Program-made: the position numbers and the translations under genes | In this document: one piece after another, positions 32,871 to 42,576 of the stretch | Position numbering within the stretch: the first letter of the stretch is position 1 | Layout: each line of letters starts with the position of its first letter | Assembly: GCA_012934845.2 (NCBI GenBank) | Contig: WNNJ02001240.1 | Coordinates: forward strand, 1 to 64,000 | Direction of reading: 5' to 3' | DNA length: 64,000 bases | Source of the DNA: Pomphorhynchus laevis | Lineage: Eukaryota; Acanthocephala; Palaeacanthocephala; Echinorhynchida; Pomphorhynchidae | Notes under the pieces: generated by a model | Database searches by the model: none | What the model saw: only the letters and a program-made list of their open reading frames with translations | What the model was told of the DNA's origin: nothing

Positions 32871-33435
32871 TCTGTGAGAATTTGCGTGAATGAACAAATT
32901 AAAACCTAAGAATACACATAGGAGTTTGTATGGATATACAACGTATACTAAAATAGATATTAATTTTTGAATGTTTTAATTAATTTCTTAATTTTAAGTT
33001 TTCATACTATCTACTCGATAATTGTAAAAAGTCGTATCAGTAACATGAAAATATATTAAGTGGGGTATATAAAAAATATGAAAATTTTGATCTGGAGGTC
33101 TACATATACTAAAATGTTGTCTCTATGATTAAGCAAAATAAATCTATTAATTTTGATTTATAGCACAATTGAATAACCATGAAGATATCAGTTTTCATAG
33201 AAGCACATAATGAAATTTTTGATACGAATTTTTTTTAAATGTTTTTTAATCGAGTAAGCGCTAGGTGAACTACGGTCAATTTACCGCTAGACCACGAAAA
33301 TGTTGGATTTTCAGTCTCTCGATATTCAAAATAAAGATTCATTTGAAGAATTTAACAAATGTGAATATCAGACAATTTAAGTTTAAACCTTCTCATTGAA
33401 AAACTAATTCATGCTTTAGTTTCAAATAAAATTAA
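32870..33435. other. Intergenic AT-rich stretch with a tRNA-like scrap
   Basis: No gene found. On the minus strand at 33254-33300 the sequence TTTCGTGGTCTAGCGGTAA resembles a tRNA 5' half with an A box, but the anticodon arm is missing and the B-box-like GTTCACCTA follows after only about 17 nt, so it is at best a tRNA-derived fragment. Confidence 0.3.
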
Positions 33436-33439
33436 ACAG

Positions 33440-34726
33440 CTATTTGAATATTTTTCCGTCTTCGAATTTCTTGCCTTGATAGTCCTTGGGCGTCCATAGC
33501 AGATATTCATTTACAAGTTCTTTCACTTCGGGCTTGTCAGTATCAAGTTTTTTCCATGTATATGATTCGTAATCAATGCTCCAATCGCTACACAGTTCGA
33601 ATGCAAGTTGCAGTCCTCGCCATATCCAAACACCGGCAATTGTGCTGTTGTTATCCTCTCCGAAGATACACATGCTAGCAAAAGCGTAATTACGCATGGT
33701 GTCCAATCTTTGAAACAATCCGGAAACAAGGTTACTGGTCATGAATGTTAGTTTTAATTCCTCAGGAAACTTGTAGCTACAAAACCATACACTGTAATGC
33801 TCAGGATCAAAGTGCTCCCAAAAATAAGGTAATGCAACTTTTTCAGTGTCTTGATTAGAATACACTCGCTTAAAGTCATCAATTGTGAATGAACCTTTAG
33901 GTAGTAAGGATAATGGATTTTTGCTTTTAGGAGCAGCACTGGCTTCAACATGGCATCCTGCAGCCGATTCTCGGTTGCTTTTATCCGCTATTAAAAAAGA
34001 CTTCTTGTCAACTTGGTCGTTAGTAGAAATAGGAACAATAGATAGAGTGTCCATTTTATAAAAATCGTACTTTACAGTGTTAGTACCTAAAGCTTTGGTA
34101 ACTTCAGGTTGATGCAAAATAGTGTTGAACCATCGAAGCAGATTTTTGAGTGGGCTTACTGTGTTTTTAACTGAAGACAACTTAAAAATATGGAAACAAC
34201 TAGAAAATATGGCAATATCAGCTAAAGTTATTCGCTCGTTAACAAAGAAAGTATTTGTCGTCAGATAATCATTTAAATAATTAAATACTTGTTTCGCTTC
34301 TTCCTGGGCTTTTGTAAGAGTTGCTTGTTGAAGTCTATGATGATTGTCTTTGCCATCGGTTTTACAAGATTTAATAAACACGCACGATTCAATTAGAGGA
34401 ACAAGTTCACGTTCCGCATAATAAGTCCATTCCAACACCCGACATTGAGATTGTAAACTGCTGGCTCGTAATTGATCATTCGACAAGAAATACGCTATTG
34501 AGTTAGGATCATGAAGTATAGTTTGGCTATCAGCTGACACAAATACTGGTATTTCCGGGTACAGCTGCTTGTATATTGCATAATTTTGATTCTTGTAAAC
34601 AGACGATGGGACCGTGTCAGAAAGAGTAATTTCTGTATTACTGAATGCGGCTGTAATTAAACAAGGAAAAGCCCTGTAGTAATCACGCAGACTGTATAGT
34701 GTACCAACTGAATTTGAATTACTCAT
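33440..34726 (-). CDS. eEF1G: Translation elongation factor 1-gamma
   Basis: 428 codons, uninterrupted, close to the usual eEF1-gamma length. Residues about 1-90 form a thioredoxin-like GST N-domain (SLRDYYRAFPCLI, NSIAYFLSNDQL) and about 90-220 a helical GST C-domain (NERITLADIAIFSS, the N-cap box typical of GSTs). A Lys/Ser linker follows, then the eEF1G C-domain from about 270 (LPKGSFTIDDFKRVYSN, FWEHFDPEHYSVW, FGEDNNSTIAGVWIWRG, SWSIDYESYTWKKLD-like) ending GKKFEDGKIFK. In the eEF1B complex this subunit anchors the nucleotide-exchange subunits that recycle eEF1A-GDP in the cytoplasm. A TAG directly precedes the ATG in frame, fixing the start. No introns, no poly(A) remnant seen, and the GST part is diverged. 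It could be the main gene or an old intronless copy, but open-frame conservation argues for function. Confidence 0.93.
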   Translation of the reverse strand: MSNSNSVGTLYSLRDYYRAFPCLITAAFSNTEITLSDTVPSSVYKNQNYAIYKQLYPEIPVFVSADSQTILHDPNSIAYFLSNDQLRASSLQSQCRVLEWTYYAERELVPLIESCVFIKSCKTDGKDNHHRLQQATLTKAQEEAKQVFNYLNDYLTTNTFFVNERITLADIAIFSSCFHIFKLSSVKNTVSPLKNLLRWFNTILHQPEVTKALGTNTVKYDFYKMDTLSIVPISTNDQVDKKSFLIADKSNRESAAGCHVEASAAPKSKNPLSLLPKGSFTIDDFKRVYSNQDTEKVALPYFWEHFDPEHYSVWFCSYKFPEELKLTFMTSNLVSGLFQRLDTMRNYAFASMCIFGEDNNSTIAGVWIWRGLQLAFELCSDWSIDYESYTWKKLDTDKPEVKELVNEYLLWTPKDYQGKKFEDGKIFK

Positions 34727-34739
34727 CTAGATTAATTTT

Positions 34740-35185
34740 TTAATTCAAAATAAATATTATTATGCTTAGACAATGTATAACGAGAAGAGTTGATGATTGC
34801 ATCACAATAAGGCCAACCAGATATAAACAAATAAAATAAAATAAAAAACAGAAAAAGACATATCAACGTTAAATATGCAAATTTCTTTTAACCTCCTTCT
34901 CTGTTTGCGCTAGTACAATCTCTCCATCCAGTTGGTTCCAATGACTTATGATCCATCACCTAAATTGCACCGTGCATATGCGAGTTATCCTCTGGCGACT
35001 TAAGCACAGTGAATAATTACGTAATTCATAAGCGGAACGAACAATAAATAACTTTCTTAGCGCATGGCTTCGGAAATTAAAAGCTTTCCAAGTGAGACGG
35101 GTCATGGATAACTCGTTATTTGATCACACGATTCATATTAAGTGCCTGCAACCGGTCGTCATAAGAAAGGTATTTAAAACCGATT
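34740..35185. other. Upstream region of eEF1G, no motif assigned
   Basis: AT-rich then mixed sequence between the eEF1G start and the L2-A copy. It presumably includes the promoter, but I see no TATA box or initiator worth calling. Confidence 0.3.
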
Positions 35186-35186
35186 C

Positions 35187-36725
35187 ATTTTTACGTAGCA
35201 AATGCGTGCCGACGCACGCTTACATGACCACAACAAAAAAATAAATCATGTTTCGAGGAGGTAGGTACGGAGGCGGCATTTGAATGCAATAAAGGAGGGA
35301 GCGCGGTGGACGTAGAGTGGGAGCTGATTCCATGCGAGTGAGGCGGCGACGAGGAAGGATCGGAGACCGTAGTTGTTAGAGTAATTGGGAACGTAGAGTA
35401 AGAGGGAATGACGGGAACGCAGTGATAGAGAGGTGTGACGAGTGTCGTCTGAGAAAAAGAGGTTGAAGAACGATGAATAGCCGACAGCGATTATACGAAA
35501 AGTTATGAGAAGGCGGAGTTGTATGCGGATGTGGATGGTAGGCCAGGAGAGTTGAGTAAGATATGTGGATGTGTGATCAATGCGACGAAGACGTATGAGC
35601 TCTCAACCGGCGGAGTTGATGATACGTTGTAGGGGTAGGATGATGGATTTTGTAGAATCGGGGTTCTCATCTCCCTTCACCTCTCATCCGCCTTCGCCAT
35701 CGTCGAAGGCGGATGAGAGGTGGAAGGAGATGATAACACTAAATAGAGCCTTGTCACGAGAAATGAGTAGGTCGTTGTAAACTTTCATGCAGGCGATTTC
35801 TGTGGAGTGATTAGAGCATAAAGCGGATTGGAAAGGAGGGTACAGATTAGATGAAGATAGATAAACGTTGATCTGTATTAAGATAAGGCGCTCTAAGAGC
35901 TTGGAAAGAGTAGGGAGGAGTGAAATGGGACGATAGCTAGAAGGAAGTGAGGGGTCGAGCGATTGTTTCTTAAGGATGGGACGAACGATGGCGGATTTTT
36001 AGTGTGATGGAAAGATACGACTGCGGATGTACGAGTTAAACAAGGTGGTGAGGAAAAAGGATATCGATGAGCATATGGATTCAAGGATGGGAGTAGGTCG
36101 GGTATTGGCAGGTGAGGTTTTGTTGGACAAGGTCATGAGGACAGATGAGATTTCGGCAGGTGAGACAGGGAGAATATGAATGAGTTCCGGGAGGATGAGG
36201 CGAGGCGAGTAGCCGTGAGACGGAATGAAGACGAGGTTGTGAATGAACAGTGTGGATACTTTGGTTTGAAGAAGTGACGAATAATCATGGAGATTAATGT
36301 TGCAAGACGAAGAGGAGCGAGAAAGGATTGAGTTAAAAATATGCAAGAGAGATTTGGAGTTTAATGGAGTGTTGATATTCGATACGTAGTAGGTGGAGAT
36401 GATACAGCGAAGAGCAAGATAAGAATCACGGATAGACGGAGTGAGCGAGCGGATATCATATCTGAGAGAGCGGTGATAGACTCGAAAAGCATGACGGAGT
36501 CGACACTGTGAGAGTAGGCATTGGATGTCAAACCATGGGGCACGGTGCAAGCGACGGTGAGGGTGAGACTTGAATGGCAAGAGAAGATCGATAGTGGATG
36601 TGAGTTCAGAGTCGAAAAGAAAGACAAGATCGTAAGAAGAGGATAATGCTATTGTTTGAGAAGACAGAGGCGATTTAAGTAAGACGGAGCGGAGAAGGGG
36701 GAAGTCAAGTTTTCTCTTATCCTCA
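35187..36725 (-). mobile_element. L2-A LINE copy 3, internally deleted
   Basis: Minus-strand copy whose 3' hairpin is at 35191-35223. It contains the C-terminal region, then jumps at a 29-bp-arm palindrome (35670-35730) past most of the reverse transcriptase palm to the RT N-terminal part and linker (35893-36580), ending at the endonuclease boundary near 36725. It is older than copies 1 and 2. It has AAA where those copies carry the shared TAA, so it represents the functional ancestral state there. Confidence 0.85.
35672..35728. repeat. Palindrome at LINE deletion junction
   Basis: Arms of about 28 bp (ctcatccgccttcg and cgaaggcggatgag at the core) around a 7-nt loop. The right arm is normal L2-A sequence and the left arm is its inverted copy, replacing several hundred bp of reverse transcriptase sequence. 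This is the signature of a fold-back template switch. Confidence 0.75.
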
Positions 36726-36734
36726 ATATACTTG

Positions 36735-37262
36735 CTTCAATTGAGGAAAGTTGGGGTTACCTAGTAGGTTAAGGATTCAATGTCGACGTTGTATTTTTTA
36801 TTTCTTGAAGGCTTTTAACTTTGTTCGTCATGATATATTGATTCGTAAATACAGGAATTGAATATCGATCCTATTATTATTGCTGGGTAGGTGATTTCAT
36901 ATCACACCCCTTATATCAAGTAAGGCTTAATAGTATTTTCTTTGATCGATACTCCGTTCATGCTGGTGTCCCTCAAGGTTCGATATTGGGTCCACTGCTA
37001 TTCTGTATTTATGTGAACGATTTACCTGGTATCCTGAGTTCATATTAACTTTTGTATGCGGATGATCTTAAAATTTGGCGAGCAATTAGGTCGAATTTAT
37101 ATATGGATATCATCCAATCAGATATTGACAGCGTTTCTAAGTGGGTATGCTTCAGCAGCTTATCTATCAATGTATCGAAGTGTGTTTGCATGCGTATACG
37201 TTAACGTGATGATGCTTCAGAGCCAACTCATCATCTAAGTGGTCAGTTAATAATAATACAAT
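36735..37262 (+). mobile_element. CR1 LINE fragment
   Basis: Plus-strand piece with VPQGSILGPLLFCIYVNDLPG (36970-37030), LLYADDLKIWRAIRSN (37050-37095) and SLSINVSKC (37160), ending near 37262 in a short AATAAT-type tail. Broken frames, with both the N- and C-terminal parts missing. Confidence 0.8.
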
Positions 37263-37263
37263 A

Positions 37264-38221
37264 ATTTATTTAAAGTGGCAAATGGGTGCAAAATGCACGC
37301 TTACATGACCACTAACAAACAAAAAAAGAACATCAAAAGTCACAGATAATTAGTTAATTGTTGAAATGAAATTGGATTTGGCGTTTGAAGCACGGCATAG
37401 ATGTTGATTGGCGGATATGAATAGGCAGTTGATTCCACGAGAGAGGAGCAGCCACAACGAAGGAGCGGAAGCCAAAAGAGGTAGAGTAGTTTGGGACATG
37501 TAAAAGAAGGGAATTACGGGAACGCAGAGCACAATACACAGTACGAGAATTGTCGAGAAAAGGAAGGTTGAGAAATGAAGGGGTATGAGAAGTTATAAAA
37601 CGAAAAGCAATGATAAGACGAATTTAAACACGACAATAAATGGTAGGCCAATCAAAAGAAACAAGATAGTGGGATGTATGATCAAAACGACGAAGACGGA
37701 GGAGAATTCGGACGGCATCGTTGATGATGTGTTGTAAAGGAAGAAGAGCGGATTTAGGTGAGTTGGAAAATATACTAAGACAATAATCGAGTCTATAATC
37801 AAGGAGAGAAGATATGAGAGTCATACAAGAAGGGAAATCGATCAATCTACGAACTTGACGAAGATTGCGGAGTATCAAGGTAGATGAGCGTACTTTATAT
37901 CTAACGAAAGGTTTAAGTGAAAGTCGGTTGTCGAAATGGAAGCCTAGGAAAACGAGATTATCAACGATAGGAAGAATTGTAGAATTTAATGATACGGAGG
38001 AGGTTCTAAGTTGAAGCGTCGAGGTAAGATCCACATAATTTTGGATTTATCAGGATTTAGAGAAAGGCGAAGGGAATAAAGATGATTGGAAATTGAGACA
38101 AGAGAGCTGGAAACAGAAACACTATATCATGAATACGATAAGCAGGTTCGTGAGCATAGATGAGAATGTCATCAGCATATTGCATAACATGGAAGTTAAA
38201 TGTATGAGAAATCGAAGACAA
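37264..38221 (-). mobile_element. L2-B LINE, 3' part (split by CR1 insertion)
   Basis: 3' portion of an L2-B copy with its terminal hairpin at 37271-37304, AAPLSWNQLPIHI near 37420 and LIDFPSCMTL near 37840. It continues to YADD-region codons at about 38200, where it is cut by the CR1 element. The 5' portion resumes at 42577. Confidence 0.85.
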
Positions 38222-38458
38222 GTTCAAACTATCTTGATACCTATCAACTACTTACACAAATTACAATCGCTACGCTCGCGGAAAAATCTGTATTAATTAG
38301 GAGTTTAAACTATCTTGTTATACATATTAACTACTTACAAAGGACCTAAATTAGAAGAACCTAAACCTAAAAACCTATACCAGAAGAACCTACACAATCT
38401 TTATTGAAATCTACACAAGAGACTTTACTCTGATAAAGTCTGAATATACATACATATA
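38222..38458 (+). promoter_or_regulatory. CR1 5' UTR with internal duplication
   Basis: It holds two imperfect copies (38222-38259 and 38303-38341) of an approximately 38-bp 'aaactatcttg...aactacttac' segment. In CR1-type elements this region carries the internal pol II promoter; no core promoter motif was identified here. Confidence 0.5.
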
Positions 38459-39619
38459 ATGGTCAAACAGAGGAAGACTACAAAGCGAGGTGATGCTGCC
38501 AAGTTCGTGGATTATCAGGTTCGGTGTTCAAGTGAAGATTGTCATGTGTGGACAAGTGTTTCAGTTCCCGGGGAAAAGAAAACAGCTCTGTCTAATGCAT
38601 CTTTCTACTGCGGGTACTGCTGCGCATCTTTGATAAATGATTTGAAGACGGAATCTACCCCCTTGGTTGTCGGTCAGTCGAGTTGTAATTCTCTTGGACC
38701 CATATCAGCTCCACCAATTCCAAAAAGCATAAGTGCCGGTCAAAGTAAGGAAGTTCTTATTTCCAAATCTACTAAGAATGTTGAAAATTCCAGTCATAGT
38801 GATGGAAGCTATTCTAACTCTATATATCCCTCCTCAAGTCTTAACTCTATATATCCCTCCTCAAGTCTTGCAAATAATCCAATGAATATAGATTTAACTG
38901 TAGAGGGTGAGACTGTAGCCATGGATGTTCCAGTGCATTTACCTGATGTTACTAATGATGAAAATACATATTGTCAGGTTTTGAATCATGGTCATATGTC
39001 TGATAATGGGACTGTCAAAAAGAAGGAACAAGCGTCAACGATAAGTCAACATACACTATCCGCAGTGTCACGTGACAGTCTCGAATTGCAAATTGGTAAT
39101 AATAGGAAACACACCGCTGATCGATGTAGATCTGTTATTCTGGCCAATGTAAGAGAATCTTTATTTGAGAACGCACAAGTACGTCTTAACGAGGACGTCC
39201 AGAGTGTGAGATTTATATTGACGCAGGTACTTGGTTCTTGCAATGTGGATATTGTCAAAGGTGTTAAACTCGTTGCATTATTTCGACTGGGTAAGCGTGA
39301 TACACTTAGTAATAGGCCGCGTTTACTCAAGGCCGTATTTAGAGAGCAGTCACATGCTGAGTTAATTCTTCGGAATTCATATCGTTTAAAAGGATCCCAC
39401 GTTAGTCTCTTAAAAGATCTTGACGCTCTTCAAAGGGAGAAATTGTCTCAAGCTAAGAAAGAACTTGCATATCGTGTTGCACTTGGTGAGAGCAATCTAT
39501 GTGTGCAAAATTTTCAAGTAGTGAGGCGACGCATTCGAATCAGTTGGTCCCCATTAGATGTATCACCTCTCATGAATGTGGAGGGTTTTGGCAAGGTCTT
39601 ACAGCATATAAGTGCCTAG
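38459..39619 (+). CDS. CR1 ORF1 protein (zinc finger plus esterase-less Ser-rich region)
   Basis: 386 codons. Basic start (MVKQRKTTKRGD), then a PHD-like zinc-binding motif: VRCSSEDCHVW (Cys-x4-Cys) and FYCGYCCASL (Cys-x2-Cys) at about residues 20-60. A low-complexity Ser/Asn region with a duplicated LNSIYPSS segment follows. From about 220 there is a conserved C-terminal domain (RCRSVILANVRES, VRFILTQVLG, LFRLGKRD, LLKAVFREQSHAELILR) that resembles an RRM or CTD nucleic-acid-binding fold of LINE ORF1 proteins. Expected role: RNA binding and chaperone activity in the retrotransposition RNP. It overlaps ORF2 by 121 nt if ORF2 uses its first ATG. Confidence 0.85.
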   Translation: MVKQRKTTKRGDAAKFVDYQVRCSSEDCHVWTSVSVPGEKKTALSNASFYCGYCCASLINDLKTESTPLVVGQSSCNSLGPISAPPIPKSISAGQSKEVLISKSTKNVENSSHSDGSYSNSIYPSSSLNSIYPSSSLANNPMNIDLTVEGETVAMDVPVHLPDVTNDENTYCQVLNHGHMSDNGTVKKKEQASTISQHTLSAVSRDSLELQIGNNRKHTADRCRSVILANVRESLFENAQVRLNEDVQSVRFILTQVLGSCNVDIVKGVKLVALFRLGKRDTLSNRPRLLKAVFREQSHAELILRNSYRLKGSHVSLLKDLDALQREKLSQAKKELAYRVALGESNLCVQNFQVVRRRIRISWSPLDVSPLMNVEGFGKVLQHISA

Positions 39620-42489
39620 CTGATTTGGGATCTGAAGTGTGTCAGATTGCTAGAGATGATATTATTACTCGCACTGGTGTGAATAAAAGTCATAGTATAT
39701 TTTATTGTAATGTTCGGAGCTTGTTACAGAAAGTCGATGAGCTAAAGTTTAGGATCGAGTCTGTTAATCCAATTATAGTTGGTATTACAGAATCTTGGCT
39801 TAATTGTGATGTATCCGATGCTGAGGTATCCATCCCAGGCTATTCGTTGTTCCGTAGTGATCGGATAGGGGGTAGGGGTGGTGGCGTAGCTCTCTTTATT
39901 AGAGACGCAGTTAAGGTGCGCGTTTTGAGTAAGTCGTCTATTGATAGAGTTGAGAGTTTGTGGTGTCAGGTGAAGTTTGATAACAGCTCACCCATCATAC
40001 TGGGTCTTGTGTGTCGTGCTCCTAAGGCAATATCTAAGAAACTCATTGAAGAGATAGAGTTGTATACGCGAGGAGATTGTGATACTGTGATAATTGGGGA
40101 TCTGAATATGCCAGATGTTGAATGGACTTCGAATACGGTTCTTCCTACTTGTGATAGTGAATCTTGTGACCTTATGGAGTGTTTTGCTTATTGTGGTCTT
40201 GCTCAATTTGTTGATGTACATACTCGCTTTTCAAGTTGTAGTTCTTCCCTTCTTGATCTTTGCCTATCGACAAACAGTCAATTAATCAGTAGTATCCAAT
40301 ATGATTCTCCTGTTGGTTTGTCTGATCACTGTGTAGTTAAAGTTTTGCTAAATATACAAATGAGGGTGTTTCATCATGCTCGGTACAAACGTCAGATTAA
40401 TGTTTTTCGGGCGAACTATGATGTTATTACATCAAAGCTGCATAGAGTAAGTTGGCCTGATCCGGCTGTTGTCGGAGTTGACGAGGCCTGGGATCATTTT
40501 CGCGTGACGCTTTATTCTCTAATGGTAAAATTCTCACCTTTGAAGTCTAAGACTAGTCGGAAAAGCGCTCGTTGGTTTGATACTGAGCTGGCTACTGCGA
40601 TGAAGGCTCGTGACTTCAGTTTCAAATGCTTTAAGGGTGGGTTTTGTGAATATGGTGTTTATAAGCAGGCGAGAAATTTCTTCAATTCTTTAAAGCGACA
40701 TAAGCGCTATTTATTTGAAAATGGTCTAGCTCATAGTTGTAGACATGATCCCAAAGCTCTCTTTCTATATGTGAATAGTAGTAGGAACGCTAATAAAACA
40801 ATTGGCCAATATTTTGATAGCGTTATTGAAGACGACCTTGCTGAGATGTTCTCAAGGCATTTTTACTTGTACAAAGAGACTACAAACGAGTATTCTGAAC
40901 CTATCCAGAACAGTGAGACGATAAGAGGTGCTAGTGTTTCATATCCTAGTTTAGACATAGCTAATTTGATAACTCCTGAGAAAGTTTTAGCTGAACTGCA
41001 TCGTCTTAAAGAGACAAACTCCAAAGGTGCTGATTTGTTACCTTCGATATATCTTCGTCGAATAGCAGACTCAATATATACACCACTTTGTAACATATTT
41101 CGACAATCTATTATTGATACGAATCTTCCAAAAGAGTGGAAGCAATCGATCATTCACCCCATCTTCAAGAAGGGTGATAGATCTTCAGTAGACAATTATA
41201 GACCAGTAAGTATTACTTGCTTATGTTGTAGAATGTTAGAGCGAATTATACATGGTTATATGGTCAAGTTTTATAGTGAGAATAATGTAATAGCTTCTGA
41301 GCAACATGGTTTCCGTAAGGGTTATTCGACAGTTACTAATCTACTCGCTGCCCATCTTGATTGGTCTGCTAATAAAGCCGTATCAATTGCTACTGACATC
41401 ATATTATTCGATTTCTCTAAGGCATTTGACAGAGTAGACCATAGACTCCTCCTAAATAAACTAGAGAAAAGTGGCATTCCATTTTTGCTTGTTAGATGGA
41501 TTGAATCGTTTTTAAGCAATCGTAGTTATTGTGTGCATGTAGATAATTTTTACTCTTCTTCGCGGCCATGTAATATAGGAGTGCCTCAAGGTTCAGTATT
41601 GGGTCCATTGTTATTTAGTGTCTACATCAACGATATCCCGGAATTTATTGATTCTCGGATGCTTTTATATGCAGACGATTTGAAAATCTGGCGGGCAATT
41701 CGTTCACCCAATGATATAGTCAAACTGCAACGGGATATCGATGAAGTCGAAAATTGGGCTCTGCTCAATAGGTTGATTGTAAATATATCAAAATGCAAAC
41801 ATTTACGTGTTCGTGGCGGAAATGCTCAATCTTTAGTTAATTATAGCTTTCAAAGCAGTGATATAGAACGAGTGAACAAATATAAGGACTTGGGAGTGTG
41901 GATAAACAGTGATTTGAGTACCGTCACACATACTGAACATGCTTGTTCAAATGCGTTGGGGATAATCGGTCAACTTCGACGCACTTTCATTGCACTCAAT
42001 CAATTTGCCCTACGTCCGCTAATCTTTGCTCATGTGTTGAGCCGTCTTCTATATGCTGCGCCGTGTGTGTATCCCCAAAATTCAAAAGAACATATTAGTT
42101 CAGAGAGGGTACTTCATAGAGCTACCAAGCTAGCACCGCAACTGAAATTTTTGTCGTACCCTGATCGATTAAAAGCACTTAGACTTGAGAATGTCACGTG
42201 GACCCGCCGGTACATCGATATGAGTATGGTCTGGCAAATTCTTAATGATTTGGATCATCCACTTCGAGATTGTCTTCATTTGCGCTCATCCAATATCCTC
42301 CGAGGCCATGGTTTAACCCTGCGACGTGAAAGGATAAGAAAATCACGAGCTGTCCAATTTGATCGGCGAGTTGTATCTCTGTGGAATAGGCTTGGAGAGT
42401 CAACAGTGTGCAGTAGCAATATCAACGAATTCAAAAAGAAATTACGGATGGAGGATGCCATGGGGAAAGCTGCTTTTCCGTATTTGTGA
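39499..42489 (+). CDS. CR1 ORF2 protein (endonuclease-reverse transcriptase)
   Basis: 996 codons, no stops. AP-type endonuclease from about residue 65: IFYCNVRSL, GITESWL, RGGGVALFI, IGDLNMPDVEW, GLSDHCVV. The reverse transcriptase spans about 500-800: FKKGDRSSVDNYRPVSI, QHGFRKGYSTVTNLL, FDFSKAFDRVDH (catalytic Asp), GVPQGSVLGPLLF, LLYADDLKIWR (YADD catalytic pair) and KYKDLGVWI. The C-terminus is ILRGHGLTLRRE, VQFDRRVVSLWNRL, KKLRMEDAMGKAAFPYL. It nicks target DNA and copies the CR1 RNA from the 3' end in the nucleus. It lies one frame back from ORF1, and the only early ATG is 39499, inside ORF1, so reinitiation or leaky scanning is likely. Length is usual for the CR1 clade. Confidence 0.93.
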   Translation: MCAKFSSSEATHSNQLVPIRCITSHECGGFWQGLTAYKCLADLGSEVCQIARDDIITRTGVNKSHSIFYCNVRSLLQKVDELKFRIESVNPIIVGITESWLNCDVSDAEVSIPGYSLFRSDRIGGRGGGVALFIRDAVKVRVLSKSSIDRVESLWCQVKFDNSSPIILGLVCRAPKAISKKLIEEIELYTRGDCDTVIIGDLNMPDVEWTSNTVLPTCDSESCDLMECFAYCGLAQFVDVHTRFSSCSSSLLDLCLSTNSQLISSIQYDSPVGLSDHCVVKVLLNIQMRVFHHARYKRQINVFRANYDVITSKLHRVSWPDPAVVGVDEAWDHFRVTLYSLMVKFSPLKSKTSRKSARWFDTELATAMKARDFSFKCFKGGFCEYGVYKQARNFFNSLKRHKRYLFENGLAHSCRHDPKALFLYVNSSRNANKTIGQYFDSVIEDDLAEMFSRHFYLYKETTNEYSEPIQNSETIRGASVSYPSLDIANLITPEKVLAELHRLKETNSKGADLLPSIYLRRIADSIYTPLCNIFRQSIIDTNLPKEWKQSIIHPIFKKGDRSSVDNYRPVSITCLCCRMLERIIHGYMVKFYSENNVIASEQHGFRKGYSTVTNLLAAHLDWSANKAVSIATDIILFDFSKAFDRVDHRLLLNKLEKSGIPFLLVRWIESFLSNRSYCVHVDNFYSSSRPCNIGVPQGSVLGPLLFSVYINDIPEFIDSRMLLYADDLKIWRAIRSPNDIVKLQRDIDEVENWALLNRLIVNISKCKHLRVRGGNAQSLVNYSFQSSDIERVNKYKDLGVWINSDLSTVTHTEHACSNALGIIGQLRRTFIALNQFALRPLIFAHVLSRLLYAAPCVYPQNSKEHISSERVLHRATKLAPQLKFLSYPDRLKALRLENVTWTRRYIDMSMVWQILNDLDHPLRDCLHLRSSNILRGHGLTLRRERIRKSRAVQFDRRVVSLWNRLGESTVCSSNINEFKKKLRMEDAMGKAAFPYL

Positions 42490-42576
42490 TACTTTTATTA
42501 TATTTTCTTTTTTTCTGCAGTGAACCAGCCAATTAAGCCATGCTTTTATGTGCTGTTGAAACATTAATAATAATAA

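Larger units (their letters stand above)
38222..42576 (+). mobile_element. CR1 LINE, apparently intact
   Basis: A 4.35-kb plus-strand element with a 5' UTR (38222-38458), ORF1, an overlapping ORF2 and a 3' UTR ending TTAATAATAATAA. It is inserted inside the L2-B copy: the host sequence breaks at gaagacaa (38221) and resumes at gtcaccgag (42577), with at most a 2-3 bp duplication. Both ORFs are free of stops and all catalytic motifs are present, so this is a young and possibly autonomous copy. The 3' end (a TGAACCAGCC element plus AATAAT repeats) is shared with the CR1 fragments at 37.2, 46.0, 52.8 and 55.1 kb. Confidence 0.9.

Noticed and set aside
33254-33300. tRNA gene on the minus strand (GTGGTCTAGCGG start)
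   Set aside because: The A box fits, but the B-box-like sequence follows too soon, the anticodon arm is absent and no acceptor stem closes. It is a tRNA-derived scrap at best.
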